From Eubacterium ruminantium (GTDB lineage Bacteria > Bacillota > Clostridia > Lachnospirales > Lachnospiraceae): a DNA stretch of 64,000 nucleotides. The notes under the pieces are model-generated. The model had not been told where the DNA came from and did not search any database. It saw nothing but the letters and a program-made list of their open reading frames with translations. A program made the translations under genes and the position numbers. Location: contig NZ_FUXA01000005.1 of NCBI RefSeq assembly GCF_900167085.1, positions 62,001 to 126,000 of the forward strand, given 5' to 3'. Shown piece by piece: positions 52,952 to 62,727 of the stretch (its first letter is position 1; the number at the start of each line of letters is the position of its first letter).

Positions 52952-54064
52952 ATGGCTAGTTTATCATTAAAGAATATTTACAAGATTTATCCAAACGGAT
53001 TCAACGCTGTTAAGGATTTCAATCTTGATATTCAGGACAAGGAGTTTATAATCTTCGTAGGACCATCAGGATGTGGTAAGTCTACTACACTTCGTATGAT
53101 CGCAGGTCTTGAAGACATTAGTAGTGGTGAGCTTTGGATCGGCGACAAGCTTGTTAACGATGTTGAGCCAAAGGATAGAGATATTGCGATGGTTTTCCAG
53201 AACTACGCTCTGTATCCTCATATGTCAGTTTACGATAACATGGCATTTGGTCTTAAACTCAGAAAGGTACCAAAGGAAAAGATTGATAAGTCAGTTCATG
53301 AAGCTGCTAAGATTCTTGAAATCGAGCACCTTCTTGACAGAAAGCCAAAGGCTTTATCAGGTGGTCAGAGACAGAGAGTTGCCATGGGACGAGCTATCGT
53401 TCGTGAGCCAAAGGTATTCCTTATGGACGAGCCTCTCTCAAACCTTGACGCAAAGCTTCGTGTACAGATGCGTGTAGAGATCTCTAAACTTCATCAGAGA
53501 CTTCAGACAACAATCATTTACGTTACACATGACCAGACAGAAGCTATGACACTTGGTACAAGAATCGTAGTTATGAAGGATGGTATCATCCAGCAGGTAG
53601 ATACACCTCAGAACCTTTACGATCATCCACAGAACCTCTTCGTTGCAGGTTTCATGGGTATGCCACCTATGAACTTCATCGATTGTAAGGTAGTTAAGTC
53701 AGGACAGGACGTACTTCTTATGTTCGGTTCACACTCTATCAAGGTTCCAGATGTAAAAGCTCAGAAGCTTATCGCTGGCGATTTCATTGATAAGGATGTT
53801 GTTCTTGGTATTCGTCCAGAAGACATACATGATGAACAGCTCTTCATAGAGTCATCACCTGAGTCAGTTATCGACGCTAGAATCAATATCTATGAAATGC
53901 TCGGTGCTGAAGTATATCTGTACTTCACAATCGATCAGTTCGATATCACAGCAAGAGTTAATGCTCGTACAACAGCTAGACCTGGTGATACAGTTCAGTT
54001 CGCATTTGATCTTTCTAAGATCCATATCTTCGATAAGGAATCAGAAACAATCATTGCTAACTAA
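52952..54064 (+). CDS. Multi-sugar ABC importer ATPase (MsmK/UgpC type)
   Basis: A 370-residue ATPase of the CUT1 carbohydrate importers: Walker [10 protein letters not shown] near residue 37, Q loop [16 protein letters not shown], signature [14 protein letters not shown], Walker [14 protein letters not shown], and H loop YVTHDQTEA. From about residue 235 comes the regulatory TOBE-type domain ([13 protein letters not shown]) typical of MalK, UgpC and MsmK. No sugar permease or binding protein is nearby. A standalone ATPase of this kind often energises several sugar importers encoded elsewhere. AGGAGG precedes the ATG. A strong terminator follows. Confidence 0.9.
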   Translation: MASLSLKNIYKIYPNGFNAVKDFNLDIQDKEFIIFVGPSGCGKSTTLRMIAGLEDISSGELWIGDKLVNDVEPKDRDIAMVFQNYALYPHMSVYDNMAFGLKLRKVPKEKIDKSVHEAAKILEIEHLLDRKPKALSGGQRQRVAMGRAIVREPKVFLMDEPLSNLDAKLRVQMRVEISKLHQRLQTTIIYVTHDQTEAMTLGTRIVVMKDGIIQQVDTPQNLYDHPQNLFVAGFMGMPPMNFIDCKVVKSGQDVLLMFGSHSIKVPDVKAQKLIAGDFIDKDVVLGIRPEDIHDEQLFIESSPESVIDARINIYEMLGAEVYLYFTIDQFDITARVNARTTARPGDTVQFAFDLSKIHIFDKESETIIAN

Positions 54065-54090
54065 TAATCATTAATAAATAATGAAATTTT

Positions 54091-54129
54091 AAGGGAAAAT
54101 GTACAAAAAATGCATTTTCCCTTTTTTTT
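54091..54129 (+). terminator. Terminator of the msmK-type gene
   Basis: AAGGGAAAATG and CATTTTCCCTT form a perfect 11-bp stem with an 11-base loop, followed by at least seven T. Confidence 0.88.
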
Positions 54130-54181
54130 GTGTTGAATTTCTGTTAAAATAAATTGGGTGAGTTTTTGGAAAGGTAACATT

Positions 54182-54210
54182 TTGCAAAAAACTTTTTATT
54201 TTGATGTAAT
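54182..54210 (+). promoter_or_regulatory. Promoter of the CdaR-type regulator gene
   Basis: TTGCAA at 54182-54187, 17-bp spacer, TGTAAT at 54205-54210. Confidence 0.55.
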
Positions 54211-54246
54211 GGATAGGATGGAGTTCAGAAAAAAGAGAGGTGTAAT

Positions 54247-55338
54247 ATGATTTCAAATCAGATTCTTCAGGATACTCTTGAGGGGATTAGGAACATTACT
54301 AAGACAGATCTTGTTATTATGGATACAGAAGGAAGGATGCTTGCAAAGACCATCGAAGGTAGCTTCGAGGGATATGAAGATGCAGTTGTAGCATTTGCCG
54401 AATCACCGGCAGAAAGCCAGTCACTTCTTGGATATCATTTCTTCAAAGTAAACGATGATAAACAATTGGAATATATAATAATGGCTAAAGGTGATGATGA
54501 CAGTACTTATATGGTCGGAAGAATGGCTGTATTTCAGATTCAGAGCCTTCTTGTAGCATACAAAGAAAGATTCGATAAGGATAATTTCATCAAGAATCTT
54601 CTTCTTGATAACCTTCTTCTTGTTGACATCTACAATAAAGCTAAGAAACTTCATATTGATACAGATGTCAGAAGAATAGTTTTCATTATTGAGACTAAAA
54701 CGGACAAGGATAATAATGCCCTTGAAACAGTTAGAAATCTTTTCGCCAGCAAGGCAAAGGACTTCATTACGGCTGTAGATGAAAAGAATATCATTCTTGT
54801 AAAGGAAGTAAAAGCAACTGAGTCACTTGAAGATATGACAAAGATTGCAAAAGTGATAGTTGATATGCTCAGCTCAGAGGCAATGATCAAAGTACATGTT
54901 GCATACGGTACTATTGTCAATGAAATCAAGGAAGTATCACGTTCATACAAGGAAGCAAAGATGGCTCTTGATGTAGGGAAGATTTTCTACAGCGATAAGA
55001 ATATCATTGCTTATGACAGCCTTGGAATCGGACGACTTATTTATCAGCTTCCAATTCCTCTTTGCAGAATGTTCATTAAAGAGATTTTCGATGCAAAATC
55101 TCCGGACGAATTTGATGATGAGACTTTAACTACTATCAATAAATTCTTCGAGAACAGTCTTAATGTTTCTGAGACATCAAGACAGTTATATATTCACAGG
55201 AATACTCTTGTATATAGACTTGATAAGATTCAGAAGTCTACAAATCTTGATCTTAGAGTATTTGAAGATGCGATTACATTTAAGATTGCGCTCATGGTAG
55301 TCAAATACATGAAATATATGGAGAGCCTCGATTTCTAA
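54247..55338 (+). CDS. CdaR/PucR-family transcriptional regulator
   Basis: A 363-residue regulator. The N-terminal part (about 1-120) is the diacid-recognition-type domain (QILQDTLEGIRNITKTDLVIMD), the middle is a GGDEF-like CdaR domain, and the C-terminus (about 305-350) is the PucR-type helix-turn-helix with VSETSRQLYIHRNTLVYRLDK. Such proteins respond to sugar acids, purine metabolites or other small ligands and usually activate transcription. It lies after the sugar-importer ATPase, with its own promoter, and may control that gene or the importers it serves. AGAGGTG precedes the ATG. The ligand is unknown. Confidence 0.85.
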   Translation: MISNQILQDTLEGIRNITKTDLVIMDTEGRMLAKTIEGSFEGYEDAVVAFAESPAESQSLLGYHFFKVNDDKQLEYIIMAKGDDDSTYMVGRMAVFQIQSLLVAYKERFDKDNFIKNLLLDNLLLVDIYNKAKKLHIDTDVRRIVFIIETKTDKDNNALETVRNLFASKAKDFITAVDEKNIILVKEVKATESLEDMTKIAKVIVDMLSSEAMIKVHVAYGTIVNEIKEVSRSYKEAKMALDVGKIFYSDKNIIAYDSLGIGRLIYQLPIPLCRMFIKEIFDAKSPDEFDDETLTTINKFFENSLNVSETSRQLYIHRNTLVYRLDKIQKSTNLDLRVFEDAITFKIALMVVKYMKYMESLDF

Positions 55339-55476
55339 GATAGACATATGTTTATTGGGATTAATTATGGAAAAATGTGTAGGGAAAATTGTGTCTTTAT
55401 TGGGGCAGATAAAGTCTGCAAACTGATGTGGTTGCAGAACGAAAGATATAATAATTTTGGAAGGAACTGAAACATC

Positions 55477-56163
55477 ATGATTACAATGGAAAATGTAACT
55501 ATGAAATATTCGGCCGATATGGTTGCGCTTAAAGACGTTAACATCAAGATTGAAAAGGGCGAATTTGTTTTTGTAGTTGGTTCGAGTGGTTCTGGTAAGA
55601 CCACATTCATTAAGCTGCTTACAAAAGAGCTTAATCCTACTAAGGGGAGAATACAGGTTGCCGGTTATAACTATAATAAGATTAAGAACAGACAGATACC
55701 AAAAGTCAGAAGAAAAATTGGAGTTGTATTCCAGAATTTCCGTCTTCTGAATGATAGAACAGTATATGAAAACGTTGCGTTTGCGCAGCGTGTTATAGAA
55801 ACCCCTTCAAGATATATCAGAAAGCAGGTTCCTGCTATGCTTACTATTGTAGGACTTGCAAATAGATATAAAGCATATCCGAGACAGCTTTCGGGTGGTG
55901 AGCAGCAGAGAGTTGCTATCGCCAGAGCACTTGTTAATAAGCCTGATATCATTCTTGCGGATGAGCCTACAGGAAACCTTGATCCAAAGAATTCCTGGGA
56001 CATTATGAATCTTCTTGAAGATATCAATGCAAAAGGAACAACGGTTGTAGTTGTTACTCATAACAAGGAAATCGTTAATGCTATGAAAAAGAGAGTTATA
56101 ACTCTTAAAAAAGGCGTTGTTGTCAGCGACGTAGAGAAGGGTGGATATATAGATGAGGATTAG
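55477..56163 (+). CDS. ftsE: Cell division ATP-binding protein FtsE
   Basis: A 228-residue ATPase: start MITMENVTMKYS typical of FtsE, Walker A GSSGSGKTT near residue 36, FQNFRLL Q loop, signature LSGGEQQRVAIARAL, Walker B IILADEPTGNLD, and H loop VTHN. With FtsX it forms a non-transporting ABC complex at the division site or along the cell side, where ATP hydrolysis switches on peptidoglycan hydrolases outside. AAGGA precedes the ATG by about 11 bases. The ftsX gene overlaps its last 11 bases. Confidence 0.96.
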   Translation: MITMENVTMKYSADMVALKDVNIKIEKGEFVFVVGSSGSGKTTFIKLLTKELNPTKGRIQVAGYNYNKIKNRQIPKVRRKIGVVFQNFRLLNDRTVYENVAFAQRVIETPSRYIRKQVPAMLTIVGLANRYKAYPRQLSGGEQQRVAIARALVNKPDIILADEPTGNLDPKNSWDIMNLLEDINAKGTTVVVVTHNKEIVNAMKKRVITLKKGVVVSDVEKGGYIDED

Positions 56164-57052
56164 TTCGTTATGGTATAGTTTTAGACAGGGTGTCAAAAAT
56201 ATCAGAAGAAACCTTCTCTTCTCTTTGGCATCGATTGGTACTATTGTTTCATGTTTATTCTTATTCGGACTTTTTTATGCTGTAGTAGTTAACTTTAAAT
56301 CAGCTATGAAGAGTTTGGAGAATTCTATTTCGATATCAGTTTTCTTCGATGAAGATGCAAATATTGAATTGCTTCAGTCTCAGATAAGAACAAGATCTGA
56401 AGTTGATACATTTGATTATATTTCAGCTGAGGAAGCATGGATTAAGTATTCAAATGATACTTACGATAATCCTGAAGAAGCGAGAGCAGCTTTTGGAGAT
56501 GATAATCCTCTTGCCAAATCTGCTTCATTCTCAATCACATTGAAGGATGTAAGTAAACAGGCTGAATTTGTTCGTTTCCTTGAAGGACTTAACGGTGTAA
56601 GGAAAGTTAAGAGTTCGCAGGGTACAGCGGATACTATTTCATCTATTAACTTATTCGTTGGATATGCCTCAATCGGTATTATCCTGATTCTTTTACTTGT
56701 ATCGATATTCCTTATAAGTAACACTATTACAATCGGTATTACTGTTCGTAAGGAAGAGATAAAAATTATGAAACTTATCGGAGCAACTAACTTCTTCGTA
56801 AGAGCTCCGTTTATAGTTGAAGGTGTTATCATCGGACTTGTTGGTTCGGTAATTCCACTTGTACTTATATACTATGCATATGATACAGTCTTAAAATATG
56901 TAGTTGGACGACTTACTCTTATAAAGAAACTTTTCGAGTTTGTATCATTACATGATTTATTTAAAGTTCTGGTACCTGCAACACTTCTTATTGGTGTTGG
57001 TATAGGTTTACTGGGAAGTATATTTACTACTAAGAAGCACCTCAAAATATAA
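56153..57052 (+). CDS. ftsX: Cell division protein FtsX
   Basis: A 299-residue membrane protein with four helices (about 22-45, 168-195, 220-245, 265-290) and one large outer loop between the first two (about 46-165), the normal FtsX layout. The outer loop contacts the hydrolase activator. It is coupled to ftsE by overlap, with GGGTGG in ftsE as ribosome site. The next gene encodes an EnvC-like hydrolase after 13 bp, so the complex and its target are made together. Confidence 0.95.
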   Translation: MRISSLWYSFRQGVKNIRRNLLFSLASIGTIVSCLFLFGLFYAVVVNFKSAMKSLENSISISVFFDEDANIELLQSQIRTRSEVDTFDYISAEEAWIKYSNDTYDNPEEARAAFGDDNPLAKSASFSITLKDVSKQAEFVRFLEGLNGVRKVKSSQGTADTISSINLFVGYASIGIILILLLVSIFLISNTITIGITVRKEEIKIMKLIGATNFFVRAPFIVEGVIIGLVGSVIPLVLIYYAYDTVLKYVVGRLTLIKKLFEFVSLHDLFKVLVPATLLIGVGIGLLGSIFTTKKHLKI

Positions 57053-57065
57053 GGAGGGATTTAAA

Positions 57066-58583
57066 GTGAAGAGGAAAATGTATAGAATGATAACCTCTGT
57101 CACGATGGCTTTTGTTATAATTGTTTCAGGTTCAAACATCAGTAACGCCGCTGCCGGTAATACCGTTAGTGGCGATACTGTTTATAGGGAAGCAACTCCG
57201 ACAGATGCCACAAAAAAAGACAAGACTACAGAGGAAAAAAGTACTGAAAAAACAGAAGAAAAAACAGAGGGAAAAACAAATGAAAAAACAGAACAGACTT
57301 CTGAGGCTAATACTACAGAAGCTGTAAAGGATAATGATAAGGAGAAAAATACCCAGAAAGATCAGAAGAAAGAAGAAACTACAGAAAATAAAAGTGATGA
57401 TCTTACAAAGGGAAACCTTACGGCTAAAGGTGTATTCATATCGGCACCAAAGAGAATAGTTACGAAGCGTACAGTTGATATGGATGAAATCAGACGTCTC
57501 AGAGGCAATAAATCTGCATACAGCAAAGAACTTCAGGAGGCAAAAGCACTTCTTGCAGATCTTAAAAGTAACCAGAAGAGTTTTGAAGATCAGGTCAGAG
57601 AGATGGATGAACTTCTGATAAAGCTTGAAAATAACTATCGAGAACTTAATACAGCTAAAAAAGCTCTTGAGGAAAGCATAGCTGAAACTGAGAAGGAGCT
57701 TGAAATAAGCGAACAGAAAGAAAAAGAACGTACTGAGGTAATGAAGCAACATATTCAGAGTGCTTACGAAGGAAATTCTGCTTCATATGTAGACGCATTT
57801 CTTCTTTCTGCTGATTTCATGGATATTCTAAACAGAACAGAATACATGGATCAGATCAGAGAATACGACCAGGCTCTGCTTAATGTATATATTGATGAAA
57901 GAACCAAATTTGCAAATAAGAAAACTCTTCAGTCTGCAGTCCTTGAATCTCTTGGAAGTATAGAAGAGGAATATAAGGAAGAGAAGGAAGCAATAGAGCT
58001 TATTGTTGAGGCAAAGAAGACTCAGTGTAAGAACTATGAGGAAACTATCGATCCTGTAGAAGGCGAAGTTTCAATGCTTGAAGCAATGGAAAGAAAATTT
58101 GACGCACAGATTGCGACAATGAATCTTTCTTCACATGATGGTGGTTATGTTCAAATAGATAAAAAATATTTTATTCCATTCCTTGATGAAGCAAATGGTT
58201 TGGAATGGCCGATGCCATCAAGTACTTATCTTACATCTTACTTTGGATATAGAGATGCGCCTACAGCAGGAGCAAGTTCATATCACAGAGGTATAGATAT
58301 TGCTTGTGATTCGGGTAGTGATGTTATATCTGCATGGGGAGGAGTTGTAGTATATACAGGATATTACGGTTCCGGCGGAATAACAGTTATTGTGGACCAT
58401 GGTAATGGTTTAAGTACTGTTTATCATCATTTATCAGCATATTGTGTAAAAGAAGGCGAGAAGGTTGAGAAAAGCCAGGTTATTGCTTATTCAGGTAATA
58501 CGGGTGTTTCTACCGGACCACATTTACACTATGGTGTAATGATAAATGGCGAATACGTAGATCCACTTAGTTTTTATAATTAA
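57066..58583 (+). CDS. EnvC/PcsB-type murein hydrolase with M23 domain
   Basis: A 505-residue secreted protein. Signal peptide in the first 28 residues (ending SNAAAG), then a Lys/Thr/Glu-rich linker (about 45-115), coiled coil (about 145-360), and a C-terminal LytM/M23 domain. The zinc motifs are complete: His407 and Asp411 in HRGID, and His486/His488 in PHLHYG, so it should be an active endopeptidase, unlike E. coli EnvC. The GTG at 57066 is the start, with AAGGAGGG seven bases before; an ATG at 57078 is less well placed. It follows ftsEX, whose complex would open its coiled coil to activate it. Confidence 0.92.
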   Translation: MKRKMYRMITSVTMAFVIIVSGSNISNAAAGNTVSGDTVYREATPTDATKKDKTTEEKSTEKTEEKTEGKTNEKTEQTSEANTTEAVKDNDKEKNTQKDQKKEETTENKSDDLTKGNLTAKGVFISAPKRIVTKRTVDMDEIRRLRGNKSAYSKELQEAKALLADLKSNQKSFEDQVREMDELLIKLENNYRELNTAKKALEESIAETEKELEISEQKEKERTEVMKQHIQSAYEGNSASYVDAFLLSADFMDILNRTEYMDQIREYDQALLNVYIDERTKFANKKTLQSAVLESLGSIEEEYKEEKEAIELIVEAKKTQCKNYEETIDPVEGEVSMLEAMERKFDAQIATMNLSSHDGGYVQIDKKYFIPFLDEANGLEWPMPSSTYLTSYFGYRDAPTAGASSYHRGIDIACDSGSDVISAWGGVVVYTGYYGSGGITVIVDHGNGLSTVYHHLSAYCVKEGEKVEKSQVIAYSGNTGVSTGPHLHYGVMINGEYVDPLSFYN

Positions 58584-58609
58584 TTTTTTGGATGTTAAGG
58601 AGTTAGAAA

Positions 58610-59887
58610 ATGAAACGCAGATATCACAAAGTTGCTGCAACAGCATTAGTAGCACTTTCATGTTCAATGATGCTTTCAGGATGTGGCAATAAGGAAGCAG
58701 TCAGTGATCATAAGTCATCAAATTATAAACCGGCAAATGATGTAGATGGAATATTTAATCCTAAAGCAAAATCAACAATTGATAAAACTCAGGAGATAGA
58801 GAATCTTATTAATTTCCATTATTATTTTGAGAAGGATGCAGAGAAGCAGGAAGAATCCTATTTTGACGGAATCATGGCAGGTCTCGATGATCCATATTCG
58901 GTTTATTATACAAAAGAAGAGTATGAAAAACTTATTGAAGATGATAAGGGAACATATGTTGGTATAGGATCAACTGTTTCAAAGAAAGTTGATACAAATG
59001 AAATCTATATTGTTAAACCGCTTAAGGGTGGTCCTGCAGAGAAGGCAGGAATGCTTCCGGGAGATGTAATTCTCAAGGTTGATGATACAGATATCACAGC
59101 TGATATGGAACTTGAAGAAGTTACAAAGATGATCAGAGGTGAAGAGAATACAGAAGTTACAGTTACTGTAAAGCGTGATGGCGTTGAAGGTGAAGTTGTA
59201 TTAAAGATCACAAGAGCTTTGGTTGAGAATACAACAGTTTCATATGAAATGCTCGATGGAAATATCGGTTATGTACAGGTTGATCAGTTTATTGATAATA
59301 CACCTGACTTATTCAAAAAGGCATTAGATGATCTTGGATCACAGGGTGCAAAATCATATATCATTGATCTTAGAAATAATCCCGGAGGACTTTTAACTGC
59401 GGTTATCTCAATGTGTGATTATATTATTGATGATAAGGCAACAGCACCTGGCGGAGAGAGCGCCGGAGATCTTCTTTATACAAAAGATAAGAACGATAAG
59501 ATGATCCAGAAGCTCGGATGTACAGATAATCATTCGATTGAGGCTCCTATTGTAGTTATCGTAAATGAAAACAGTGCAAGTGCTTCAGAAGTATTTACAA
59601 GCTGCATGAGAGATTACGGTAAAGCTACTGTTGTTGGTAAGACAACATTTGGTAAAGGTATTGTTCAGTCTGTATTTCCTCTTAAAGATGGATCAGCTGT
59701 TAAACTTACTATAGCTAAGTATTATACTCCATCAGGAACAGAGATTCACAAGGTTGGTATTAAGCCGGACGTTGAGGTTGAACTTTCAGATGAACTTAAG
59801 AAGAAGATAACAATACCTCACAAAGATGATACACAGCTTCAGGAAGCAGTTAAGCAGCTTGGCGGAAAACCGCTTACTGATGAATAA
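58610..59887 (+). CDS. S41 C-terminal processing protease (CtpA-like lipoprotein)
   Basis: A 425-residue lipoprotein: signal peptide with lipobox LSGCGNK, so Cys at the outer membrane face. A PDZ domain (about 105-195, GIGSTVSKKV ... GPAEKAGMLPGDVIL) is followed by the S41 serine protease core, with YIIDLRNNPGG, the catalytic Ser in ENSASASEVF and the Lys in KTTFGKGIVQS. Such proteases trim secreted proteins; the one in this conserved ftsEX-hydrolase-ctp order probably processes wall hydrolases. AAGGAG precedes the ATG, 27 bp after the hydrolase stop. Confidence 0.93.
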   Translation: MKRRYHKVAATALVALSCSMMLSGCGNKEAVSDHKSSNYKPANDVDGIFNPKAKSTIDKTQEIENLINFHYYFEKDAEKQEESYFDGIMAGLDDPYSVYYTKEEYEKLIEDDKGTYVGIGSTVSKKVDTNEIYIVKPLKGGPAEKAGMLPGDVILKVDDTDITADMELEEVTKMIRGEENTEVTVTVKRDGVEGEVVLKITRALVENTTVSYEMLDGNIGYVQVDQFIDNTPDLFKKALDDLGSQGAKSYIIDLRNNPGGLLTAVISMCDYIIDDKATAPGGESAGDLLYTKDKNDKMIQKLGCTDNHSIEAPIVVIVNENSASASEVFTSCMRDYGKATVVGKTTFGKGIVQSVFPLKDGSAVKLTIAKYYTPSGTEIHKVGIKPDVEVELSDELKKKITIPHKDDTQLQEAVKQLGGKPLTDE

Positions 59888-59985
59888 TTCATTTGAAGAA
59901 AGAATGATTTTGTGATTGAAATTATTTGCTTGGTAGTATATGCTTAAGCAATATTTATAAATTGCTTTGAAACGGAGAATAATTC

Positions 59986-61581
59986 ATGGATAAGGAAAAA
60001 ATAATTGTCTTAGATTTCGGCGGGCAGTATAACCAGCTTATTGCCAGAAGAGTCAGAGAGTGCAATGTATATGCGGAAGTTCATCCATATACACTTTCGC
60101 TTGATAAGATTAAGGAGATGAACCCAAAGGGAATCATCTTAACAGGTGGCCCTAATAGTGTATATGACCCGGAATCACCATCATATACAAAAGAACTCCT
60201 CTCAGCCGGAATTCCAATACTTGGAATTTGTTACGGTGCACAGCTTGTTGCATATCTTGCCGGTGGTAAAGTTGCAACTGCTCCTGTTAGTGAGTACGGA
60301 AAGACAGAGACATTTATAGATGCGATCGATGAGGAAAGCGGAGTGATCGGTCAGGTAAGTATCAGTACATCTCTGATTTTCGAAAATATCAAGCCGGTTA
60401 TTAATTCTTGGATGAGTCATACTGATTATATTGCAGAACTTCCTGAAGGATTTAAGGTTACAGCTCATACAAAAGATTGCCCGGTTGCAGCTATGGAAAA
60501 TGAAGAGAAAAGCATTTATGCTGTTCAGTTTCATCCTGAAGTTATGCATTCAGAACAGGGACAGGATATTCTCCGTAACTTTGTATATAATGTTTGTAAA
60601 TGTAAAGGCGATTGGCAGATGTCTTCATTTGTTGAAACAACAATTGAAGCACTCAGAGAGAAGATTGGAAAAGGAAGAGTTCTTTGTGCATTATCAGGAG
60701 GTGTGGATTCTTCAGTTGCAGCAGTACTCCTTTCAAAGGCTGTTGGAAAACAGCTTACATGTGTATTCGTAGATCATGGGCTTCTCAGGAAAGATGAAGG
60801 AGACGAAGTTGAAGCAATCTTCGGACCAAATGGCAACTATGAGTTAAATTTCATAAGAGTTAATGCTAAGGATAGATTCTATAAGAAACTTGAAGGAGAG
60901 GAAGATCCTGAAAGAAAGAGAAAGATAATTGGTGAAGAATTTATCCGTGTATTTGAGGAAGAAGCAAAGAAGATCGGTGCAGTTGATTTCCTTGCACAGG
61001 GAACAATCTATCCTGATGTTATCGAATCAGGACTTGGTAAATCTGCTGTTATCAAATCTCATCATAATGTTGGAGGCCTTCCGGATTATGTTGATTTCAA
61101 AGAGATTGTTGAACCTCTCAGAATGCTTTTTAAAGACGAAGTAAGACAGGCTGGACTCGAGCTTGGAATTCCGGAATATCTTGTATTCCGTCAGCCATTC
61201 CCAGGACCGGGACTTGGTGTTCGTATAGTTGGCGACATTACGGCTGAAAAAGTAAGAATAGTTCAGGATGCAGATGCTATCTTCAGAGAAGAAGTTGATG
61301 CAGCTGTAAAGGATAAGAGAATAAAAATTGCTCCAAATCAGTATTTTGCAGCATTATCAAATATGCGATCAGTTGGAGTAATGGGTGATTTTAGAACTTA
61401 TGATTACGCTGTAGTTCTTCGTGCAGTTTGTACATCAGACTTTATGACAGCAGATTGTACAGAGATACCTTTTGAAGTGTTACAGAGATGTATGAATAGA
61501 ATCATCAATGAAGTTAAGGGTGTTAATAGAGTAATGTGGGATTTAACAAGTAAACCACCTGGAACTATTGAGCTTCTATAA
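59986..61581 (+). CDS. guaA: GMP synthase (glutamine-hydrolysing), with altered C-terminal end
   Basis: A 531-residue two-domain enzyme. The glutaminase domain has the catalytic Cys in [10 protein letters not shown] and the His/Glu in QFHPEV. The ATP-pyrophosphatase domain has the PP-loop [12 protein letters not shown] near residue 225, and a dimerisation domain ends the protein. It converts XMP to GMP. The last residues read KPPGTIELL, whereas GMP synthases almost always end KPP-x-TIEWE. The change is in the final two codons only, just where mobile elements integrate in guaA. CGGAG precedes the ATG. A strong terminator follows. Confidence 0.96.
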   Translation: MDKEKIIVLDFGGQYNQLIARRVRECNVYAEVHPYTLSLDKIKEMNPKGIILTGGPNSVYDPESPSYTKELLSAGIPILGICYGAQLVAYLAGGKVATAPVSEYGKTETFIDAIDEESGVIGQVSISTSLIFENIKPVINSWMSHTDYIAELPEGFKVTAHTKDCPVAAMENEEKSIYAVQFHPEVMHSEQGQDILRNFVYNVCKCKGDWQMSSFVETTIEALREKIGKGRVLCALSGGVDSSVAAVLLSKAVGKQLTCVFVDHGLLRKDEGDEVEAIFGPNGNYELNFIRVNAKDRFYKKLEGEEDPERKRKIIGEEFIRVFEEEAKKIGAVDFLAQGTIYPDVIESGLGKSAVIKSHHNVGGLPDYVDFKEIVEPLRMLFKDEVRQAGLELGIPEYLVFRQPFPGPGLGVRIVGDITAEKVRIVQDADAIFREEVDAAVKDKRIKIAPNQYFAALSNMRSVGVMGDFRTYDYAVVLRAVCTSDFMTADCTEIPFEVLQRCMNRIINEVKGVNRVMWDLTSKPPGTIELL

Positions 61582-61590
61582 TTAAAATGT

Positions 61591-61628
61591 ATCGGGAAGT
61601 CTTATTTTATAAGGCTTCCCGATTTTTT
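61591..61628 (+). terminator. Terminator of guaA
   Basis: A 14-bp stem with one G-T pair (arms 61591-61604 and 61610-61623) around a 5-base AT loop, running into six T. Confidence 0.88.
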
Positions 61629-61676
61629 CGTCGCTAAAATGTCAACAATAATTAATTAAAAAATAAAAAGACACAA

Positions 61677-61721
61677 GTTAATCATAAAATGGTTAATATT
61701 TTTATTGACATTATGATTAAC
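61677..61721. promoter_or_regulatory. Candidate operator of the XRE regulator
   Basis: Perfect 11-bp inverted repeat GTTAATCATAA (61677-61687) and TTATGATTAAC (61711-61721), with a third half-site GGTTAAT at 61691-61697. The right arm lies directly after the -35 box, in the spacer, so binding would repress. Confidence 0.65.
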
Positions 61722-61733
61722 AATGTGTAATAT
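61705..61733 (+). promoter_or_regulatory. Sigma-A promoter of the XRE-ImmA operon
   Basis: Perfect TTGACA at 61705-61710, 17-bp spacer, TAATAT at 61728-61733, about 24 bp before the XRE start. Confidence 0.78.
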
Positions 61734-61756
61734 ACAAAATAGGAGGTGAGGATAAT

Positions 61757-62125
61757 ATGGCATATACTAAATATGGTGAATTTATGAGGATATTAAGAAT
61801 TAGATTTCATGAAGTTATGGGTGATACTGCGAGACTTTTTGGTGTTAAAGTGCCATTTGTATCCGCGGTTGAAAATGGTAAGCGTAATGTCCCGGAAGAC
61901 TGGTTTGACAAAATTGTGGGACATTATAATCTTTCAGCGGAGGAACAGGCGGAATTACGAGATGCTATAGATGATTCAAAAACTCAGATGAAGATTAGTT
62001 TGGTGAATACTAATAATGTTAAAAGAGAGATGGCTTTACAATTTCAAAGATCATTTGACGGGATTGATGAAGAGACAGCCAGAAAAATCATAGAAATGCT
62101 TAATTCAGGGGGTGACATAGAATAA
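61757..62125 (+). CDS. XRE-like helix-turn-helix regulator paired with ImmA
   Basis: A 122-residue protein. Residues about 5-70 form an XRE-type helix-turn-helix: the MGDTARLFGVKVPFVSAVEN part is the recognition unit and GKRNVPEDWFDKI follows it. The C-terminal part is helical and could dimerise. AGGAGGTGAGG precedes the ATG. The stop overlaps the start of an ImmA/IrrE-type protease gene (TAATG), the usual pairing in mobile elements, phages and some toxin-antitoxin pairs, in which the protease cleaves the repressor. The operator overlapping its own promoter points to autorepression. It does not match a chromosomal housekeeping regulator. Confidence 0.85.
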   Translation: MAYTKYGEFMRILRIRFHEVMGDTARLFGVKVPFVSAVENGKRNVPEDWFDKIVGHYNLSAEEQAELRDAIDDSKTQMKISLVNTNNVKREMALQFQRSFDGIDEETARKIIEMLNSGGDIE

Positions 62126-62649
62126 TGGACTACAAAACTAAAAAAATGAGTAGAAAAACTGCCAGAATGCTAGCGGGAATACTTCGTAAAATTTTTGAGG
62201 TAGATCCGGGCGGAGCGTTTCCTATTCTTGATGTTTTAGAAAAAATACCAGACAAGTTTGAAAATTCAAACTATGAAGTGGTTGATGATGACAAATTGGA
62301 TATTAATAATCCGGCAAGGTGTTTTCAGAATGCTGCAGGAGGTTTTACTATTCAAATAAAGGAATCGGTATATGACGGCGCATATAGATATTATACCGGA
62401 GCATATAGAGATCATATAACTCATGAATTGTGTCATGTTTTCTTGTTTAGTATTGGGTATACCCCTGTTATGGATAGAAGCTTTAATGATAATGAACTCA
62501 AGGCATATGAAAGTGTTGAATGGCAAGCTAAAGCGGTCTGTGGCGAAGTAATGATGCCATATGAAGAGACAAAAGGGATGATTCCATATGAAATTATGGC
62601 AAAATATGGTGTTTCGTCAGCGCAGGCTAAATATAGACAGAAATACTAG
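62125..62649 (+). CDS. ImmA/IrrE-family metallopeptidase
   Basis: A 174-residue protein. The zinc motif HELCH (HExxH) lies in DHITHELCHVFLFSIGY near residue 95, and the downstream ESVEWQAKAVCGEVMMP segment gives the third, acidic zinc ligand and the ImmA hallmark. ImmA of ICEBs1 and related proteins cut a partner XRE repressor when the element is induced. The gene overlaps the XRE stop by one base, so the partner is the neighbouring regulator. A C-terminal GVSSAQAKYRQKY fits the family end. A second AGGAGGTGG occurs right after its stop. Confidence 0.88.
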   Translation: MDYKTKKMSRKTARMLAGILRKIFEVDPGGAFPILDVLEKIPDKFENSNYEVVDDDKLDINNPARCFQNAAGGFTIQIKESVYDGAYRYYTGAYRDHITHELCHVFLFSIGYTPVMDRSFNDNELKAYESVEWQAKAVCGEVMMPYEETKGMIPYEIMAKYGVSSAQAKYRQKY

Positions 62650-62661
62650 GAGGTGGTTAAT

Positions 62662-62688
62662 TTGATTGTTAATAATAAAAAAGAATAA
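62662..62688 (+). CDS. Possible 8-codon leader ORF (TTG start)
   Basis: A perfect AGGAGGTGG is followed at six bases by TTG, then a frame reading IVNNKKE and TAA. It is immediately followed by a 15-bp hairpin. It could be a leader peptide or the remnant of a lost gene whose ribosome site survived. Confidence 0.3.
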   Translation: MIVNNKKE

Positions 62689-62724
62689 GCACTGAAATGA
62701 TTGTTGGAGCAATCAGTTCGGTGC
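62689..62724 (+). terminator. Hairpin after the ImmA gene
   Basis: Arms 62689-62703 and 62710-62724 form a 15-bp stem with one mismatch and one T-G pair around TTGGAG. Only TTAT follows, so termination is likely to be partial. Confidence 0.5.
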
Positions 62725-62727
62725 TTA

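Noticed and set aside
57132-57752. 206-codon minus-strand frame inside the M23 hydrolase gene
   Set aside because: Product is Phe/Leu/Cys-rich because it mirrors a Lys/Glu-rich linker and coiled coil; no ribosome site.
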